A stretch of DNA of 64,000 nt. Source: Papilionanthe hookeriana x Papilionanthe teres. Its lineage: Eukaryota; Streptophyta; Magnoliopsida; Asparagales; Orchidaceae. The DNA lies in contig CM040423.1 in the NCBI GenBank assembly GCA_022702705.1, forward strand, positions 116,865,738 to 116,929,737. The letters are read 5' to 3'. Below are positions 45,486 to 56,024 of the stretch, piece by piece (position 1 is the stretch's first letter; every line of letters starts with the position of its first letter). A program made the translations under genes and the position numbers. The notes under the pieces are model-generated. The model ran no database searches. It was not told where the DNA came from and worked only from the letters and a program-made list of their open reading frames with translations.

Positions 45486-46526
45486 GAGGGAGAGAGAGAT
45501 TTTCTGGCTTCTGCTGTGTAGCACGTAAAATGCACTATAGCATGTGGATGTTCTGTCAGGAATGTGTCAGCGACAGATTGAAATATTTAAAAAATTTGAG
45601 ATTTAGAATAAAAAAGGCAATCACCCATAAGCACTAATTCTCATGCAAAGCTTTTGTCTATAACCCAAGTAACAGAAAATTTTTCTTTAAATTAAATTTG
45701 TTGGGTACATTCCGTGTCTAATGAATGCATATTGATTATGTTCATGAAGAAAATGAATAACCACATTGTTATACAGAATGTAAAAAATTATGATATCTGA
45801 AGATAGATCTGTCTACAATCAACATCTTGTTTGGTTAAAAATGACAATGAAATTGGCAAAAGAAAATGAATGAAATTGAAATTTGCAGTACACTGTCTAA
45901 TTGATGAGAATTTGAAGAACATTATCTTTTATTTAAGATAAATTAGATTTATTTCACTTTGTCTGGAGAAGAAATGTGAGTCAAATTGAACCTTTATAAT
46001 TCTTCTCACCATTTTATTAGGACTGAGTAGAAAATTGACTATAACAATTTATGTCTATATATCTTTGTGCTAATTATCAGAAGTTAATATTAGATGATAG
46101 CGTTGGATTAACGATCATAAGAATGATGTTTGCTGTATTGAATCTATGTTATTTACATAATAGAAGCAGTCGAATAGCATTCTTAATTTGAATCAAAATG
46201 TCATAGAATTTCCAATGGATAGAACACAAAAAAATTGTTTCCAAGTGTATGTTTTCCAAGGCAATTTTTCTGTTGTAAAATGCATTGGTGGAAGGCAATT
46301 TTTTCACTAGTAATATGCCATCTTGTTGTGCAAATCAAAATATATTGTAATTACACTGGAATCTATCACCCAAAATTTTATTATTAAATTAAATATATTT
46401 GATTTCCTTCAATTATTTCAAATCAAAGACATCAGTTAAAACCCTAGTATTTAATTTGGAAGGTTTGTTTATTCAGAGATTATTGACAAACTATATCACA
46501 CTACATTAGTATAAAATAATCATAGA
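43428..46526. other. AT-rich intergenic region
   Basis: No gene recognised. Apart from the GA microsatellite it holds one 71-codon minus-strand ORF (45136-44921) with an amino-acid composition like real coding (LEKLSLAESNHRLLNLLIL). It has no recognised family and could be a fragment. The rest is low-complexity A/T-rich DNA. Confidence 0.55.
45310..45515. repeat. Compound (GA)n microsatellite with duplicated unit
   Basis: Two GA-repeat blocks (45310-45400 and 45422-45499) are each followed by the same unique segment AGATTTTCTGGCTTCT (45403-45418 and 45498-45513). A tandem duplication of repeat plus flank therefore made the compound array. Confidence 0.9.
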
Positions 46527-46531
46527 TGGAT

Positions 46532-46854
46532 TGTTGGAATGGAGAGGCTTTTGGGATTTGGCAAAGGCTAGAAATTTATGGAAGAAGCTTCACTTTATTT
46601 TCTTTGCTTGATACAAACTCAAAGACTCTACCCCTATTTATACTAGTGACACCTCCTAAATTAACGGCTAGGATTGTGCCACCATAATTCTAATCCAATG
46701 GTTACAATAATTCCTCACCTAACACACAATTATTCAACACCTACCATACAATAATTCTAAACCTACCACACCTACCATACATTCTAGAATAAGCTTCTAG
46801 ATGAGGCTCTTATTAGACTTTTAAAACAACTAAAATCAAGTTTAAATTTCAACA
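46532..46854 (-). repeat. Copia 3' LTR
   Basis: Contains 31 bp (about 46747-46790 area) absent from the other LTR, bounded by repeats of CACCTACCATACA. The gag-pol frame ends inside it (stop at 46842-46844). The TATA equivalent is at 46635-46642. Confidence 0.95.
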
Positions 46855-48360
46855 CCCCCTCTTAAACTTGATTTTGTGACTCCAAGTAAACTTCTCGATT
46901 TAATAAAGTCTTCACTTTTGAGTGGCTTGGTAAATATATCGACAACTTGATCTTGAGACTTCACGTATCGCACTTGTATCTCCTTTCTTTCGATGCATTC
47001 TCACGATGAAGTGATAGCGCGTATCAATGTGCTTGCTTCTATCGTGGAAAACCTGGATTCTTTGCTAGTGCTATTGCGGACTTGTTATCGACAAAAATTT
47101 TGATCGCCTCTTCTTGTGGTAAACTTAACTCTTTTAATAAGTTTCGAAGCCAAATCGCATGACAAACACATGAGGTTGCAGCCACGTACTCTGCTTCACA
47201 CGTAGAAAGAGTGACAATTGGTTGTTTCTTTGACATCCAAGTGAAAGCAGTATCTCCTATGAAAAACACGAACCCTGTAGTGCTCTTTCGATCATCCTTC
47301 AAGCTTGAAATTGTTAGATGATGAGTAAAGTAAGCCAAAATCAATTGTACCTTTGATATAGCGCATAATTCTTTTAGCGGTCTTCAGGTGGGTAGCAGTT
47401 GGAGTCTCCATGTAGCGACTAATAAGTCCAACAGCATAAAGAATATCTGGCCTTGTGCATGTCAAGTAGCGCAAACTTCCAACCAAACTCTTGAAAATCG
47501 TTGGATCGATTCTTTTTCCCTCATCATACTTTGATAGCTTGACTCCGCATTCTACAGGGGTATTTATAGGTTGGCTATTATCCATCTTGAACTTCTTCAA
47601 TATCTCCCTTGCATAACCTTCTTGAGAGATGAAAATTTCATTCTTTGTTTGCTTGACTTCGATGCCAAGATAATATGCCATAAGCCCAATATCTGTCATC
47701 TCGAACTCCTTCGTCATTGCATCTTTGAACTTTTCAAACATGCTTGGATTATTTCCTGTGAAGATCAAGTCATCAACATATAAACAAACATTCAAGACAT
47801 TTCCATCATCATTCTTGATGTAAAGAGCATGCTCGTAAGGACACTTTATGAAGCCCTTCTCTTGCGGATACTTGTCTATTCGACTATTCCATGCTCTTGG
47901 TGCTTGCTTCAACCCGTAGAGAGCCTTTTTAGCTTTAGAACCTTGTCTTCTTGTCCTTTGACTTCATATCCTGGTGGTTGCTTGAATGTAAACTATTTCT
48001 TCAAGTATTCCATTCAAAAAGCAGATTTTACATCCAATTGATGTATTCTCCACTTATTTTGGGCTGCCAAAGAGATGATTAGTGTAATAGTTTCTAATCG
48101 AGCAACGAGGGCAAATACCTCATCATAGTCGATGCCGCTCTTTGATCGTAGCCTTTTGCCACCAATCTTGCTTTGTATCTTTCAATTTCTCCTTTGGAAT
48201 TCTTCTTTTCTTTGTACACCCATTTCACACCAATTGCCTTGTGCCCTTTTGGAAGTGAAGCTAGCTCGCATGTGTCGTTCTTCTCGATTGCCTTGATTTC
48301 TTCATCCATTGCATCTTTCCACTTCTTGCTTTGTATGGCTTCTTGGAAATCCATGGGCTC
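46842..48360 (-). pseudogene. pol: Copia reverse transcriptase and RNase H, frameshifted
   Basis: RT starts near 48354 (WKDAMDEEIKAIEKNDT, GVKWVYKEKKNSKGEIERYK, ARLVAKGY). After a frameshift at about 48130 and stops near 48010 it continues at 47912-47292 with QAPRAWNSRIDKY, the catalytic CLYVDDLIFTGNN and SLVGSLRYLTCTRPDILYAV. RNase H follows (DRKSTTGFVFFIGDTAFTWM, TLSTCEAEYVAATSC, IFVDNKSAIALAKNP). A frameshift near 47300 and stops near 47040 break it. The ancestral frame runs through the polypurine tract and stops 10 bases inside the 3' LTR. Confidence 0.9.
46855..46866 (-). other. Copia polypurine tract
   Basis: On the minus strand the sequence is TTAAGAGGGGG followed at once by the LTR start TGTTGAA. 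It also codes for part of the SLRGG end of the polyprotein. Confidence 0.85.
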
Positions 48361-48399
48361 ACGATCGGCAAAGAGACAAAAAGAGTAAGATTATCTTGA

Positions 48400-49531
48400 T
48401 TGTTAGTTACCTCATAAAGATCTTGTAATCTTCGAAGCGTGGTACTCTTTCACTTGAATTTTTCGTTGAATTTGATGGTGATGAGTCACTTTGAGTATTT
48501 GTAGTTAATGTTGTTTGTGGAGTAGTAGGCTCTTCTCTTGTTTGTTCGATCCGTGGCTGCTCTACATCTTCTTCTTGCAAGTATGGGAAAAGGTTGTAAT
48601 CCTCGTCATGTGATTCCCAATCCCATTCTCCTCCTTCATCAAATATAACATCTCTGCTGATGATTGACTTCACTGTATTTGGATTGTATAACTTGTAGCC
48701 CTTCGAGTTGGTGTCGTAACCAATGAAGATGAACTTCTCGCTCTTATCATCCAGCTTGCTTCTTTTTCGTCGGGTATGTGTACATGAGCTATGCATCCAA
48801 AAACTCGCAGATGTGAAATGCCGGGCTTCCTTCCACTCCATGCTTCTTGTGGTGTCTTTCCCCACACACTTCTTGTTGGTGATCGGTTAGCCAAATAAAT
48901 AGCACATGCGACTGCTTCTGCCCAAAACTTCTTCGGTAATTTCTTGCTTTTTAACATGCTTCTTGCCATGTTAAGGATGGTTCTATTCTTCCTTTCCGCT
49001 ACTCCATTTTGTTGGGGGGATCTTGGAACAGTTAGAAGTCGACGTATTCCGTTGGCTTCACAGAATTCTTGAAATTCTTTCGAAGTGAATTCTCCTCCTC
49101 GATCAGATCACATAGCTTTGATCTTGAGACCACTCTCCATTTCTACATCTGCCTTAAACTTTTTGAACATTCCAAAAACCTCTGATTTTTGTTTTAAGAA
49201 ATACACCCATGTTTTTCGTGAGAAATCATCTATGAAGAGAAGGAAATAGTTGCTCTTACCGAGTGAGTTTGGCTTTATTGGACCGCACACATCTGTATGT
49301 ATGAGCTCGAGAGGTTTTTGGGCTCTTGAACTTGACTCCTTGGAAAGCTTTTCCGAAGTGCTTTCCGAGTAAACATCCTTCACATAATTGATCAGGGTGG
49401 TTGATGCAAGGTAAGCCTCTCACCATCTCTTTCTTTGAAAGCAATTCGAGTCCTCCGAAGTTGAGATGCCCAAATCGAAGATGCCAAAGCCAAGAAGCAT
49501 CTTTATAACGAGGTCTTGAGACATTTGGCAA
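48400..49531 (-). pseudogene. pol: Copia integrase, frameshifted
   Basis: The GAG-pre-integrase region at 49531-49380 has WLWHLRFGHLNFGGL and CEGCLLGKH (the HHCC module). The core at 49383-49108 has IHTDVCGPIKPNSLGKSNYF and FIDDFSRKTWVYFLK (first Asp residues). The Glu-containing part is interrupted near 49100 (RSDRGGEFTS-like area), and the reading resumes at 48969 (KKLPKKFWAEAVACAIYLAN, GISHLRVFGCIAHVH). The C-terminal part (48865-48407) ends with Ser/Thr-rich sequence ahead of RT. Frameshifts at about 49310 and 48740. Confidence 0.88.
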
Positions 49532-50880
49532 TATCGTTTTGAATGTTAAGCAAGAACATTCTATTTTTAGACATTGGCACCTTAGAAATCAAGTTAACAA
49601 TATTGTCTTTTAAGAAGAGAGTATTTTCTTTCAAGTGAATATCATATCCCTTCTCCAATAGTTGCCCTAAACTCAAGATGTTGCTCTTCATATTCGGTAC
49701 AAAGTAAACATTAGAAATAAATTGATGATTCCCATTTTTCTGGCGGATGAGAATGTTACCTTTGCCTTTAACCTCTATCTTGGACTCATCTCCAAACGAC
49801 ACATTGCCGCTTACTGATTCGTCAAGCTCTACAAACATGCTTCGTCTCCCGCACATATGGTTGCTTGCACCGGTGTCCAGGTACCATGTACTATCTTCAC
49901 CTCTTTCATTATCCTTGTATGCTAGTAGTAGCGTGCCATCTTCTTCTTTCTTTTCTTCTATGTAGTTGACTCTTTCATAAACTTTGTTCGTAGGAGCTCT
50001 ACATTCTTTTGCATAATGCCCGAACTTGTTACAATTATAGCACTTAATTTGAGATTTATCGTACCTCGAATTTGAGCGCCCTCGACCACGTCCTCTTGTA
50101 GATCTTTCTCCTTTCTCATAGTTATTGTTGGAAGCCCACCCTTGCTTGCTAGTATGACCTCGTCCTTGTCCACCACCTCTTCCATGTTGGCTTCTAATAT
50201 TGTTGAAGCTTTCATCCTTCGAGTTGGTTGAATATTCGTTTTGAGAAGTTGTTCGACAATCTCTTCATTCATCTTCTTCTTTTCTTCGTGGGCTTGCGGT
50301 GAACCCGAAGTTGTTCTATCGTCATGGCTTGTAAATTCTTGGTTTCTTCGATAATAGTTGTGATACTATCAAATTTTGAATCTAATGAACGAAGAATCTT
50401 TTCCATGATTGCCACATCTTCTAACTTCTCTCCATTTCTTTTTAGTTGATTGGAAATTGTAATGACTCTAGAAAAGTAATCGGAGACCAACTCGCCTTCT
50501 TTCATATGTAAGATATCAAATTGACTTCTTAAAGTTTGAAGTCGTACCTTTTTAACCTTCTCTTCTCCTTTATACAAAACCTCGAGCTTCTTCCATGCTA
50601 GCTTGGCCGAAGTAGCACTTGAGATCTTCTCAAAACCATCTTCATCTAAAGCTTGATAGATGAGGAAGAGAGCCTTCTTGTCTCTCTTTCGCAAGTCTCT
50701 TAAGCTCTCCTTTTGTGTTGTGGATAGAGCGGACTCGTCGCTTGGCTCATCGTAGCCTTTCTCCACAACCTCCCAAACATCATGCGCTCCAAGAAGTGCC
50801 TTCATCTTGATACTCCAATTGTCGTAGATGCTTTCCTTAAGCATCGGGACTTGGAAGGAAACCATACCACCATTTGCCAT
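49503..50880 (-). pseudogene. gag: Copia gag and protease, one frameshift
   Basis: The start is the ATG at 50880, 25 bases inside the primer-site end of the 5' LTR. gag is open to 50269, with YDNWSIKMKALLGAHDVWEV, KLAWKKLEVLYKGEEKVKKV and VSDYFSRVITISNQLKRNGE. One base is missing near 50300, after which the other frame reads on through a basic segment to a zinc knuckle (CYNCNKFGHYAKEC, about 50000-50050). The protease has the active site WYLDTGASNHMCG (about 49845-49890), and the following frame 49856-49503 includes GKGNILIRQKNGNHQFISNV and NILSLGQLLEKGYDIHL. Confidence 0.9.
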
Positions 50881-50901
50881 TGCTCTATAATGGAACCTTT
50901 T

Positions 50902-50914
50902 GTCTCTGATACCA
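50902..50914 (-). other. Primer-binding site, tRNA-iMet type (copia)
   Basis: On the minus strand TGGTATCAGAGAC starts four bases after the 5' LTR end. It is complementary to the 3' end of initiator tRNA-Met, the usual primer of plant copia elements. Confidence 0.92.
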
Positions 50915-50917
50915 CTT

Positions 50918-51209
50918 TGTTGGAATGGAGAGGCTTTTGGGATTTGGCAAAGGCTAGAAATTTATGGAAGAAGCTTCACTTTATTTTCTTTGCTTGATAC
51001 AAACTCAAAGACTCTACCCCTATTTATACTAGTGGCACCTCCTAAATTAACGGCTAGGATTGTGCCACCATAATTCTAATCCAATGGTTACAATAATTCC
51101 CCACCTAACACACAATTATTCAACACCTACCATACATTCTAGAATAAGCTTCTAGATGAGGCTCTTATTAGACTTTTAAAACAACTAAAATCAAGTTTAA
51201 ATTTCAACA
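50918..51209 (-). repeat. Copia 5' LTR
   Basis: 292 bp, TG...CA, with TATAAATA on the minus strand (51028-51021) as probable promoter of the genomic RNA. It differs from the 3' LTR by two substitutions and the 31-bp indel. Confidence 0.95.
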
Positions 51210-51214
51210 TGGAT

Positions 51215-52160
51215 ATGATCCGTATTGCTTCAAAATTCAAATGAGTAAAAATTATAAGTGATAATTTAGATAAGCTGCCCTTACAATAATGCCTTCACTT
51301 TTTTGTTAAATGAAATTGATCACTTTTGTTTTTTATAAAGTTCAATAAATATAATTTGCATAATAAATAAAGGATAATTCTGAGAAAACACTAAATGTAG
51401 AAAAGAAAATTTGCAGTTATTATCCTGCAACATGGAGTAAGACATCTAAGGGAAGTTCACCAGACAACTGACAAGGAAGATTAGAACTAAAAGATGTTCC
51501 GTAAACAACAGTACTATAAGTTTATATCTGAATATATTTTTTTAGCTACTAAACTAAGTACTAAAAGTGCCGCATAATCTGCATAGATAATGTTATTTCC
51601 TTTGCCATAAAAGAAAATAAAAATCTCTATCCAAACTGAACTATTTGATTTAAACAAAGTATGAGATGTGAATTTTCCAATTATAATATGAATGTTTTCG
51701 CGGTCAGTAACATTCCTCAAAGAATATGTTCTTATATAAGTGAAAAATTCTAGTTTTTTAACACTGTCTGATTTTTTTCTTAGACATATGTTTATAAAAT
51801 CAGGTTAATCAACTACTCTCACTTCTGAAAGGATTCGATGTTGATATTTTTACTAACACTTCTAAGGGCTTGAAATCATTATTTTTGATCTATCACCCAC
51901 TAATTAGTTTAAAAACAAATACAATATAGATGGATCAACATCTTCATTTCAAAGCTCCAGTTCTGGCATACCTTCTCTTTAGTTGAAATATTCGATATTA
52001 GTTGCATGGACAGGACAAGAAACTAATTTATCTGTTAGTTCCTACAAAATTTATCTGAAAAAAAGGGTCTCGTTCAGGAACATGATCGAAAGATGACAGC
52101 TTTAAAGACTTGAAAAACAACGATACAACAAATAATATAAACACATGAGAATATGCTTCC
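51215..52160. other. AT-rich DNA between the copia element and the zinc-finger gene
   Basis: No gene recognised. It is the 3' flank of the zinc-finger gene; a 3' UTR must lie in its upper part, but no convincing polyadenylation signal was singled out. A 68-codon minus-strand ORF at 51514-51720 shows no family features. Confidence 0.6.
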
Positions 52161-52871
52161 TTACTCGATCACAATTATGCTACGACAATCCTTGACCTTT
52201 GGTGAATCACCAAGCCTAAGCTCAAGATCCAACTCAACTGGACTATGGCTAAGTTTTGTTACCTCAGATTTGAAGATTTGTTGATTATCGTGAGTTTCAT
52301 TTCCCTTAAAAGTCAGCATTAGATCAGTCTTCACTTTCTTAGTCGAGATCTCTTCATCACCATCACAAAAATCTCTAACCCTCCCGTGAGCCAACTCGTC
52401 TGCTTTCCAATTCTCTCTTCCAATCTCCAATCTTACCGAAACTACGCTTTTCTGGCTAAAAATTTCTTCTTTGGGCGATGCAAAGGAAGCAACATCAAGC
52501 CCAAGAGCATCGGAACTAGGGTTAGGGTTGCATGTAAAAGAGCTAAATGGATAAAGATTTAAAACATCTTCGTCTGTTTCACCGCTATGGCTTGAAGCTT
52601 CCTTTAACCTTGCCCTGTCCCTTCTGTGCACGTTCATGTGGCCTCCAAGGGCCTGAGCTGATCGGAATTCTCGCTGACAGAAGCTACAAGTGTAGGATCT
52701 GGGTGGCCACACGCAGCCACCCAATTCACCAGACGAGTCTTTTGCGAAGGCTTGTTCTTCCCATGATACGTTGGAGGAAGGAGGGAGGATGAAACTAGGG
52801 ACGAGTGGTCTGCATAGAGAATTCCTTCTTGCACACATCAAGTAACCGATCTGGTTGTTTGAAGTGTTCAT
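52161..52871 (-). CDS. SUPERMAN-type single C2H2 zinc-finger transcriptional repressor
   Basis: An intact single-exon frame of 236 residues. One plant-specific C2H2 finger lies at about residues 60-82 (YTCSFCQREFRSAQALGGHM), with Cys62, Cys65, His78, His82 and the QALGGH signature that contacts DNA. A basic stretch HRRDRARLK (82-90) follows, the usual nuclear signal and DNA-contact extension of the SUPERMAN subfamily. WPPRSY before the finger is typical of SUPERMAN/ZFP10/RABBIT EARS-like proteins. Near the C-terminus LDLELRL (214-220) is an EAR motif that recruits TOPLESS-type corepressors. Length and lack of introns fit the family, whose members control floral organ, petal or stem development. 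The exact orthologue cannot be named. It is the only intact host gene in the window. The ATG at 52871 is the first in frame before the TATA region. Confidence 0.93.
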   Translation of the reverse strand: MNTSNNQIGYLMCARRNSLCRPLVPSFILPPSSNVSWEEQAFAKDSSGELGGCVWPPRSYTCSFCQREFRSAQALGGHMNVHRRDRARLKEASSHSGETDEDVLNLYPFSSFTCNPNPSSDALGLDVASFASPKEEIFSQKSVVSVRLEIGRENWKADELAHGRVRDFCDGDEEISTKKVKTDLMLTFKGNETHDNQQIFKSEVTKLSHSPVELDLELRLGDSPKVKDCRSIIVIE

Positions 52872-53035
52872 GGCAAGCTAGTGGGGATCTGTAAAGGTCT
52901 TCTACTTTGGATCGAAATATATGGGGAATTCAATGCTTCTCTGAAGAATTGGATATAGATAAAAGGGCTTGAGAATCTTTTGGGGTGGAAGCGATGAAGT
53001 ACTTGAAGTTTGTTTTATAGATGCTGCTGATGCTT

Positions 53036-53047
53036 GTATTTATATAT
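53036..53047 (-). promoter_or_regulatory. Probable TATA box of the zinc-finger gene
   Basis: On the minus strand TATATAAATAC, about 165-175 bp before the ATG, which leaves a 5' UTR of roughly 135 bp. This is the best TATA candidate in the upstream 250 bp; TCTATAAAAC at about 53016 is an alternative. Confidence 0.55.
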
Positions 53048-53109
53048 TTTCTAGTGTTACTTCAGAAGTAAATCATACTTTTACGAATGGTTCATCCTCT
53101 AGGACGCAT

Positions 53110-53266
53110 TTTGGGTTGTCAAAACGGCTGGTGATTCGTGAATAGCTCGTATTTGATTCATTAAGTAGCTCATGTTCGATTGTTCAAATGAGCCAAACAC
53201 AACTACTTTTTTGCACTCGATATATAAACGAACCAAATCCTTGTTGGCTTCGTTTTGACTTGAAAA

Positions 53267-53318
<52 letters not shown>

Positions 53319-53850
53319 TTTTATTTTTAAATAATTTAATTGAATACAACACCAAAAAGATTTATAATCAATTAAAATTAATATTTAATAATAGAATAAA
53401 AATATAATAAAATCTATTTAAATGAATATTTTAATATAAATAACAAGATTAAATCTCGTCCCACTCTTAATATTTTACGGTTGTGTGATTAGAATTGTCA
53501 AAATAGCTCATTATTCGTGAATAGCTCGTGCTCGACTTGATTTGGAAGCGAGCCAAACACAACAGATTTTTTGAGCTCGACATACAATCAAGCCGAACAT
53601 GAACAATGATATTTCTTAACAAGTCTAGTATGGACTCGCTCAAGGCCCACTCGCTCCTGACAAATGCATGCATGACTAGGATTGTCAACATGATTTTTTG
53701 TTCGTGAACAACTCGTGTTCAGCTCACTAAGCAAAAAAGATGAAAATGAACAAATTTTTTGTGCTTGAAATATAAACGAGTCGAATATGAACAGTGATAT
53801 TTTTTTAATGAGCAGAACTAATCGAGTTCGGCTCATTTACACCCTAGGCA
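53110..53850. repeat. Three diverged copies of a 140-bp repeat upstream of the zinc-finger gene
   Basis: Copies at about 53118-53260, 53495-53640 and 53685-53850 share TTCGTGAATAGCTCGT-like starts, GAGCCAAACACAAC-like middles, and a CGA(C/T)ATA(T/C)AAACGA segment. The last copy ends CGGCTCATTTACACCCTAG. The pattern resembles small non-autonomous elements with '...GAGCTCG...' motifs common in plant intergenic DNA. No terminal inverted repeats or duplications were established. Confidence 0.6.
53270..53315. repeat. (TA)n microsatellite
   Basis: A 46-base uninterrupted TA run between the first and second copies of the upstream repeat. Confidence 0.95.
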
Positions 53851-55146
53851 CATTTGACAAGCTATTACTGAGTTTTATACAAATAATTTTAAGAAAATTT
53901 TTATAAAGAATTTATGGGCATCTTCATTAGTATAAACTTATTTTATTAACATATTGCTTTAAATTTTATTATTAGATATTTTTCAGAATATTCAGTGGGT
54001 AAAAACAGAAATGCTTATAATACTGCTTACATGAGCTATAAGCCTACAATTAAATGTCCATTAGATTTGGATTTTTTCTTAATTATGATTAAAATAAACA
54101 TTGTCCGCATCTTTTTATATTTTTTTATCTTGTGATACTAAGAGTTACAATCATAAGTAATTTATAAATGAATAGCTAAATATAATCTTCAGTCTGAATT
54201 ACTTTAAAATACGGTAAATAATAATAATACTATAACAAAAATATTTAATCTAACTAAAAATACTTTATCTTTCATTTAACAAAAATAGGGCTAATTATAC
54301 GACTTATCATCACACTAATATGAAAACTATCACATATACAAATCCAAGCTCTGCCATTCTTCCAATCAACACGTTACGATTTAATGTGACATTACGGATC
54401 GAGTGCTATTAAAATAAATAAGAAAATAAAGAAAAAACTATGATAGCCTTCCAACTTATATTTAATTCGTTAGAAATTTATAGTTTTCTTTCCGAAGTAT
54501 AATTTAAAATAAAACATGTAATCATATTTTTATATGGAAAAATGTGAGTACGCCGATTGTCGAAGCAGTTTGTTTTTACTCTTTTAATATACAACCACAC
54601 TCTTTCATGTGTGACTCCGTAGAGTTAAAAGAGTTTTAGCAGCAGTTTTTGTACCATCAAGGAAGTTTAGCTGTGATGACAATAGTAGCATTTTTAACTA
54701 TTAGAAATATAATAGTACTTTAAACTACTACTAGTTTCAAGAAATTTTATTAATTTAATTGACTTTTTTATGTTTATACATGTTTCAATAAACCGGCATG
54801 TAGAATATGAGAAGTATATATGAAAAGATATTTGTATACACAAAAATAGATCTATGTATTCGGTTGATTTGGATGAATTGATTTGCAAATTAATCAAACC
54901 GGTTGGATCTGAAACCCAATATCTAAAAATCTGTAATGAACAAAATTTTGTCAAAATTAAACCCATCAAAGCATAATTTATTTCAGTTTAAACGGTATGA
55001 TTTTACATTAATCAAAACATTTTGATGTGTTATTTTTATAGTAGTCACAACTAGCAGGGAAGTTGTATGTATTAAGCAGCTAGTCACCAAATAGGAAGAA
55101 TAATGTGTAATTCTGACAATCAAATGGAGTAAACATCAAGTCATTA
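53851..55146. other. AT-rich intergenic region
   Basis: No gene or element recognised. Short ORFs such as 54694-54969 (minus) are AT-rich chance readings. Confidence 0.6.
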
Positions 55147-56020
55147 CATTTTTTTGGAGGAAAGAGCAACGGTGCCTCTCTACGAGTTAAGTTAAGAAAA
55201 GTGTTACAGTAGGGAGGGAGGTGGATCCCATTCTAAAACCAAAAAAGAAAATACAATAAAAACTCACCCGTAAGGGTTCCACTTCCCTCATTACAACTCA
55301 TGCAAAAAAGTTCTCCAAAATACAAAATAACACCAAAAGAAGAAGCAAAAACCAAAACAGATTTGTAGAAAAATTAGAGAGCCTTGAAATCGAACATAAA
55401 TTAAATTGTTGTGCCCTGTAACAGAAACCGCAGAAGTGTTGGCCGTGGAGGTCCCAACGTGCTCATAATATATCCAAAAAAGCAGCAAAGAAGACGTGAG
55501 CTTATAATCAGCAGATAAATAGCATTTGAAAAGGCATCCAAAACATGTCAAGCCAAGAGAGGAGTCACTGATAGCCAAAATAAAAGTAACCTGCAAATGA
55601 CAATGAAGACAGCCTGCAAGGAGGAAAGGTACTAGAGAAAACTTGCCCAGAAGAAATGTCAGATATAATCGTTAAAGTTAAAGTAGCAAAACAATAAAGC
55701 ATATAGACAGTCAAAAAGAGAGCAGTAAAGCAGAAAAAAGGGCTATACTAAGCAAAAGCCCATAAGAAAATCATGTTCTGATATAGGGGAGATTTAAAGA
55801 GTCCCCAACTAAGTAGGGTCGCAGAGAAAGGGGTGAATTTAACCCCACCAGAGGGAGAGTAATAGCACTACGAGCCAACCAGTCAGCAGGGGTGTTTCCT
55901 TCCCTGAAGATAAAGTTCCAAACAACATTCATATGATTGCCAATAATAAGTGAATGAATTCTATGCAACAAGTAAATGAGGTTTGACTTGGGAGCACAAA
56001 CTCCGCGCGGCGGACAATTA
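55147..56020 (-). mobile_element. 5'-truncated LINE copy (3' part of ORF2 and 3' UTR)
   Basis: On the minus strand the region codes for the end of the ORF2 RNase H. The clear part is 55971-55771: FREGNTPADWLARSA, then a Leu-rich end with GDSLNLPYIRT, which parallels the ORF2 end at 42650-42802. A 3' UTR related to 42806-43397 follows and ends in a run of seven A (minus strand) at 55153-55147. The copy has different substitutions from the full-length LINE and a poly(A) rather than TA-rich tail, so it comes from another subfamily member. The upper boundary lies at the junction with element E, near 56010-56030. Confidence 0.8.
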
Positions 56021-56024
56021 GCGT

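Larger units (their letters stand above)
46532..51209 (-). mobile_element. Full-length Ty1/copia retrotransposon
   Basis: LTRs of 323 bp (46532-46854) and 292 bp (50918-51209) begin TGTTGGAAT and end TTTCAACA. The 5-bp duplication TGGAT lies at 46527-46531 and 51210-51214. On the minus strand the order is LTR, tRNA-iMet primer site, gag, protease, integrase, RT, RNase H, polypurine tract, LTR. Integrase before RT defines copia. The LTRs differ by two substitutions and one 31-bp indel in the aligned part, so insertion was recent compared with element A. The polyprotein nevertheless has several frameshifts, so the copy may have been mobilised by another element's proteins or damaged quickly. 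Confidence 0.96.

Noticed and set aside
45281..45535. Ser/Leu-repeat ORFs (minus)
   Set aside because: Translation of the GA microsatellite in two frames.
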